Source: JAGOUU01 sp964387745 (lineage in GTDB: Bacteria > Pseudomonadota > Gammaproteobacteria > JAGOUU01). From it: a stretch of 20,056 bases of DNA. A model generated the notes under the pieces. It was not told the origin of the DNA. It ran no database searches and saw nothing but the letters and a program-made list of their open reading frames with translations. The position numbers and the translations under genes were made by a program. Positions within the stretch are counted from its first letter, which is position 1. Every line of letters begins with the position of its first letter. The stretch is from assembly GCA_964387745.1 (NCBI GenBank), contig CAYLXL010000039.1:1-20056 (forward strand), written 5' to 3'. Positions 16,448 through 20,056 of this stretch are shown piece after piece.

Positions 16448-18394
16448 TTAAACAATCTCAATAAGCATCTTATTCAACCTGTTCACAAAGCTTGCAGGAT
16501 CATCCAAAGTCCCTGACTCAGCAAGCACTGCTTGATCGAATAAAATATTCACCCAATCATTAAACTTGCCAGCATCTTGCTGAGAGGACAGTTTAGAAAC
16601 TAGAGGATGCTTAACATTAATTTCAAATATAGGCAATGAAGGCGGCATCGCTTGTCCTGCTGCTTTCATCAGTCTTTGTAATTGAAAGCCCATATCATAT
16701 TGATCAGCAACCACACAAGCTGGTGAGTCTTTTAAACGACTACTAATTCGCACTTCTTTGACTCGCTCGCCTAAAGTAGTCTTAACTTTTTCTAAGAAAT
16801 CTTTATACTCCGTTTTTTGTTGCTCTTGCGCTTCTTTGTCTTCTTTATCAGCTAATTCACCTAAGTCTAGATCACCTTTGTTGATTGCCTGAAAGTTTTT
16901 ACCCTCATAAGCGTGAAGATTTGACATTAACCATTCATCAATACGATCGAATAATAAAATAACTTCAATATTTTTTTCACGAAGTTTTTCTAAATATGGA
17001 CTGTTCTTGGCTTGGGCATAAGTCTCAGCAGTAATATAATAAATTTTATCCTGACCTGTTTGCATTCTAGCTATATATTCATCTAAAGTAACATTCTGCT
17101 CTGATGAATCGCTTTGTGTTGTAGCGAAACGTAACAATTTAGCAATTCTGTCACGGTTAGCATAATCTTCACCCGGGCCTTCTTTAAGAGTGTTACCAAA
17201 TACTGACCAGAACTTTTTGTATTCTTCAGGGTTATTTTTCGCCAAAGTTTCTAATTGATCTAAGACTTTTTTGGTTAAAGCATTTTTAATGCTATCTACA
17301 GCTTTGCTCTGTTGTAGTATTTCACGCGAAACATTTAATGGTAATTCATTAGAATCAACGATACCACGCACAAATCGCAAATAACTTGGTAAAAATTGTG
17401 TCACGTCGTCCATAATAAACACACGATTGACATAAAGTTTTAAACCATAGTTTTGATCACGCTGCATTAAGTTGAATGGTGCAACAGATGGAATATATAA
17501 CAAACAAGTATATTCTAACTTACCTTCAACTTTACTATGAATATTTACTAATGGCGGCTGATAGTCATGAGAAATATGTTTGTAAAACTCTGTGTACTCT
17601 TCTGGAGTTACATCTTTCTTAGATCTTAACCAAAGCGCAGTAGCTTTATTGATGGTTTCGTCTTCTTCTATAATAGTTTCATTTTCTTTGGATTCGCTAT
17701 CTTCAGCTTTTGTTTCAGTCACTTCTTTTTTCATAATAACTGGGAAAGCAATATGATCAGAATATTTGCTAATAATATTTTTAACCTTCCAATTGTCGAG
17801 GTACTCTAATTCGTCTTCTTTAAGAGAAATAATTATTCTGGTACCAATTGTTGGTTTATTAATGCTTTCTATTGAATAACTGCCGTCACCTGTCGACTGC
17901 CATCTAACGCCATGACTACTTTCTTCATCAGCACGTCGAGTTTCAACGACGACATTGTCAGCAATCATAAATACTGAGTAAAAACCAACACCAAACTTAC
18001 CTATCAATTGGGTATCTTTAGCGTTATCACCTGAGAGTGAATTAATGAAAGCCTTGGTACCAGACTTAGCTATAGTTCCTAGGTTTTCCATAACGTCGGT
18101 TTTGTTCATCCCGATACCATTATCTTCAATAATCAATAACTTGTTGTCTTTATCTGTCTCAACGCGAATATGATAGTCTTGGTCATTTAAGTATTTTGCA
18201 TAGCTGCTATCAGATAAAACTTTAAATCTTAACTTATCTAATGCATCTGAAGCATTAGAGACCAACTCTCTTAAAAAGATCTCTTTATTGCTATAAAGGC
18301 TATGAACCATTAAATCCAGTAATTGCTTAACTTCGGTCTGGAAACCATGGGTTTCTCTTGATGGCGTGGCTTCTTTTTGGCTTGCTGCAGTCAT
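16448..18394 (-). CDS. htpG: Hsp90-family chaperone HtpG
   Basis: The bacterial Hsp90, an ATP-driven homodimeric cytoplasmic chaperone. It has 648 residues against 624 in E. coli, the extra length lying in the first residues and in a charged linker. The N-terminal GHKL ATPase has [16 protein letters not shown] (catalytic Glu43, Asn47), EDNGIGM (90-96), [11 protein letters not shown] (106-116) and GKFGVGFYS (132-140). A Glu/Lys-rich linker (around 229-248) leads to the middle domain with [23 protein letters not shown] and [11 protein letters not shown]. The C-terminal dimerisation domain ends at [11 protein letters not shown]. There is no C-terminal MEEVD, as expected in bacteria. It stands alone with a heat-shock promoter, and GGAG lies 6 nt before the ATG. 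The gene on the other side is divergent. Confidence 0.97.
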
Positions 18395-18441
18395 ATATCT
18401 CTCCGATTTACCTATATATTAATCAATATTAATGAGTACTA

Positions 18442-18469
18442 ATTTAGGGCTATATTGTAATGTTTCAAG
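18442..18469 (-). promoter_or_regulatory. Sigma-32 (RpoH)-like heat-shock promoter of htpG
   Basis: On the - strand CTTGAAA (18463-18469) is a perfect match to the RpoH -35 element. After 13 bp comes CCCTAAAT (18442-18449), close to CCCCATnT. The spacing is in the normal 13-14 bp range. The leader to the htpG ATG is about 40 nt. This predicts heat induction of htpG through a sigma-32 homologue. Confidence 0.7.
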
Positions 18470-18599
18470 TCTGATAGAAAAAAAAGAACAAAAATTTAAC
18501 AATAGCCGTAATATAGGTCTTTGTTTTATTTAAATTAAGTTAAAATATGATATATTAAGTCTCGTTAGTTTCTACATATGTATATAAAAGGAGTTAAGT

Positions 18600-19916
18600 A
18601 TGTTCCGACCATTCAAATCCCGTATCATCTTCAAGAGTATTGTTCTACTCAGCTTAGCCGTCTCTAGTTTAAGCTTTGCTAGCAATACAGAAATGCATAA
18701 GCTATCAGAATATAAAGCTACTGAATTGGTGACCAATATTGCCTCATCTATGTCGAGCGCTAGCGTAATTTTCCGAGGGCAACCTTATGTTGTCAAGTTA
18801 GTTAAAAGCCCGTCAGATGACATTAAACTTTTAACCCTATCATTTGTAAATAGCTACTCAGAGCTTTCGACGAATGAACTTAAAATGGGCAAACTTTTAG
18901 CCTCAGATGGTGATTATCAAATAGTGCTTGGCGCTAATACAGAAGCAATGTACTTATTAATTACGAGCTCTGAAAATAATTATAGAGGTAATAAAAACTT
19001 GCTGCTCAAGTCAACTGATGGCATAAGTTGGAAATTATCAAAATCATTTCCAGCAGAATGGGTGCTAGATGATCTAGAAGTGCATGGAAGTAATCTAAGC
19101 GTTACTTGTTATAATTGTGAAGATGAAGCTAAACCAGCATATATAATCTCTAATAACAACGGCGCTACTTGGCATGAATATGGCCTACCTGAATCAGCCG
19201 GTGAATGGCAATTCTCAGGGGTTAGCAATAATAAATTATTTGCGATAGCAACTGTTAGAGACACTAACGATAGAGCTAAATTAATACCAGTATTGCATTC
19301 TAATGATTTAACAACTCGTCACAATACTTGGGTCAAATCTGATATCAGCCATCTATTAGAAACAACTGCTGTATATCAAAATACAACTCTTAAATTTACA
19401 TTCTCAGAAGTTAATAAAATATTTGATGCAGGCGATGCTTTGATTGCTCTGACTGAGTACGAATCTCTTATTGATGGATCAAAGGGCGTCTATGCAAGTA
19501 AACATTTTGCTTGGTTCAGCAATGACAATGGCCTCACCTGGAGCTTCATCAATGTTGATTTAAATGATGAAGTTATTACGCAGGTAAATAAAACTGCTAA
19601 TAAATATAACATTGTAACTGCTAAAGCTTTATCTCTAGAACTGGAAGAAGACGAGGAAGGCAATACAGATGGCAAAGCCTCTTACAACGATCTTCTAGCT
19701 TTCTTTAAGCAACAAAAATATAGCTTCTATCAATTTACAACTGAAGATTTTATTCATACTGAAATGGTGAAGCTAGCTCCAAGATATGAGATCTTGAATG
19801 CCATGGGCTTTAATTTAGATTATCAAAGCAGCGCTAAAGGCTCTTATGCTGATGCTGTAGTTGTGCATAATGTTGATGATGAATTGATGATTGAGTTTTA
19901 TCGGATGGATGCTTAA
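18600..19916 (+). CDS. Secreted Asp-box (BNR) repeat protein, probable beta-propeller
   Basis: A 438-residue protein with a clear signal peptide: basic FRPFKSRIIFK, a hydrophobic core and a likely cut after SFA (residue 27). Three Asp-box motifs (S-x-D/N-x-G-x-T/S-W) are visible: STDGISW (138-144), SNNNGATW (184-191) and SNDNGLTW (307-314). Asp-boxes mark beta-hairpin turns in sialidase-like and other beta-propellers. The catalytic features of sialidases (the RIP arginine, nucleophile Tyr/Glu) are not evident, so the role may be structural or binding. A single CysXXCys (YNCE region, about 173-176) and an acidic loop ELEEDEEG (near 348-355) are notable. AAAGGAG lies 7 nt before the ATG. A strong terminator follows, so it is probably transcribed alone. 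Location: periplasm or beyond. Ligand unknown. Confidence 0.85.
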   Translation: MFRPFKSRIIFKSIVLLSLAVSSLSFASNTEMHKLSEYKATELVTNIASSMSSASVIFRGQPYVVKLVKSPSDDIKLLTLSFVNSYSELSTNELKMGKLLASDGDYQIVLGANTEAMYLLITSSENNYRGNKNLLLKSTDGISWKLSKSFPAEWVLDDLEVHGSNLSVTCYNCEDEAKPAYIISNNNGATWHEYGLPESAGEWQFSGVSNNKLFAIATVRDTNDRAKLIPVLHSNDLTTRHNTWVKSDISHLLETTAVYQNTTLKFTFSEVNKIFDAGDALIALTEYESLIDGSKGVYASKHFAWFSNDNGLTWSFINVDLNDEVITQVNKTANKYNIVTAKALSLELEEDEEGNTDGKASYNDLLAFFKQQKYSFYQFTTEDFIHTEMVKLAPRYEILNAMGFNLDYQSSAKGSYADAVVVHNVDDELMIEFYRMDA

Positions 19917-19934
19917 TATTACTTCTACCGTATA

Positions 19935-19962
19935 AAAAAGGCGACCTAGGTCGCCTTTTTTT
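19935..19962. terminator. Strong intrinsic terminator, possibly bidirectional
   Basis: GGCGACCTAGGTCGCC (19940-19955) is a perfect 16-bp palindrome, flanked by an A-run on the left and seven T on the right. This gives a classic GC stem plus U-tract on the + strand, 23 bp past the preceding stop, and a matching U-tract when read leftward. The symmetry suggests that it also ends a gene coming from the right. Confidence 0.9.
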
Positions 19963-20056
19963 ATTAATAATTAGTAATTGTTCATGCCCTTTAAGTTGAA
20001 TGGATTACTTCTTCCCCTTGGGGAAGTACCCTAAGTGATCCCCACAAAATTTTTTC
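19963..20056. other. Window end; possible 3' end of a convergent gene
   Basis: No complete gene. On the - strand one frame is open from the window edge to a TAA at 20005-20007 and would end GDHLGYFPKGKK. A second frame is open to a TAA at 19991-19993. Both are too short to decide. The palindrome CTTCCCCTTGGGGAAG region (20011-20026) could be a hairpin or simply coding sequence for FPKGK. The two-sided terminator at 19935-19962 favours a gene arriving from the right. Confidence 0.25.

Noticed and set aside
19971..20056. A protein C-terminus read to the stop at 19971-19973 on the - strand
   Set aside because: That frame is broken by a TAG at 20031-20033, so it does not stay open to the window edge.

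Overview
The window is an AT-rich stretch of a gammaproteobacterial chromosome. PurB (456 residues), SucC (388) and SucB (403) match the enterobacterial proteins closely in length and motifs, KdsA implies an outer membrane with Kdo-containing LPS, and htpG has a sigma-32-like promoter. The low GC, the paired palindromic intergenic repeat and a 2076-residue orphan protein suggest a host-associated or intracellular lineage, perhaps near Legionellales/Coxiellaceae. That placement is inference; no rRNA or other decisive marker is present.

Layout. (1) 1-6391: a near-consensus promoter drives a single 2076-codon gene on the + strand. Its C-terminal third is a SecA-like two-lobed helicase motor. About 1250 unrecognised residues precede the motor. 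After it come three 14-residue repeats and a hydrophobic tail that looks membrane-inserting. (2) 6392-6569: two inverted copies of a short palindromic repeat lie between this gene and the convergent suc operon. (3) 6570-12722, - strand: sucA-sucB-sucC-sucD, tightly packed, giving the E1 and E2 of 2-oxoglutarate dehydrogenase and both subunits of succinyl-CoA synthetase. Together these convert 2-oxoglutarate to succinate via succinyl-CoA. E3 (lpd) and succinate dehydrogenase are not in the window. SucD lacks 12 residues found in the E. coli protein. (4) 12951-14321, + strand: purB, divergent from sucA. (5) 14340-15970, - strand: kdsA followed by an unrecognised 246-residue gene that starts with GTG. 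(6) 15971-16447: the only long non-coding stretch, holding the kdsA promoter, DnaA-box-like 9-mers beside AT-rich DNA, a 12-bp tandem duplication and a hairpin downstream of htpG. (7) 16448-18394, - strand: htpG with a heat-shock promoter. (8) 18600-19916, + strand: a secreted protein with three Asp-box motifs, ending at a strong hairpin terminator that could work in both directions.

Most genes are housekeeping. The parts most worth a second look are the giant SecA-like protein, the SucD deletion, the paired palindromes and the 477-bp gap upstream of kdsA.
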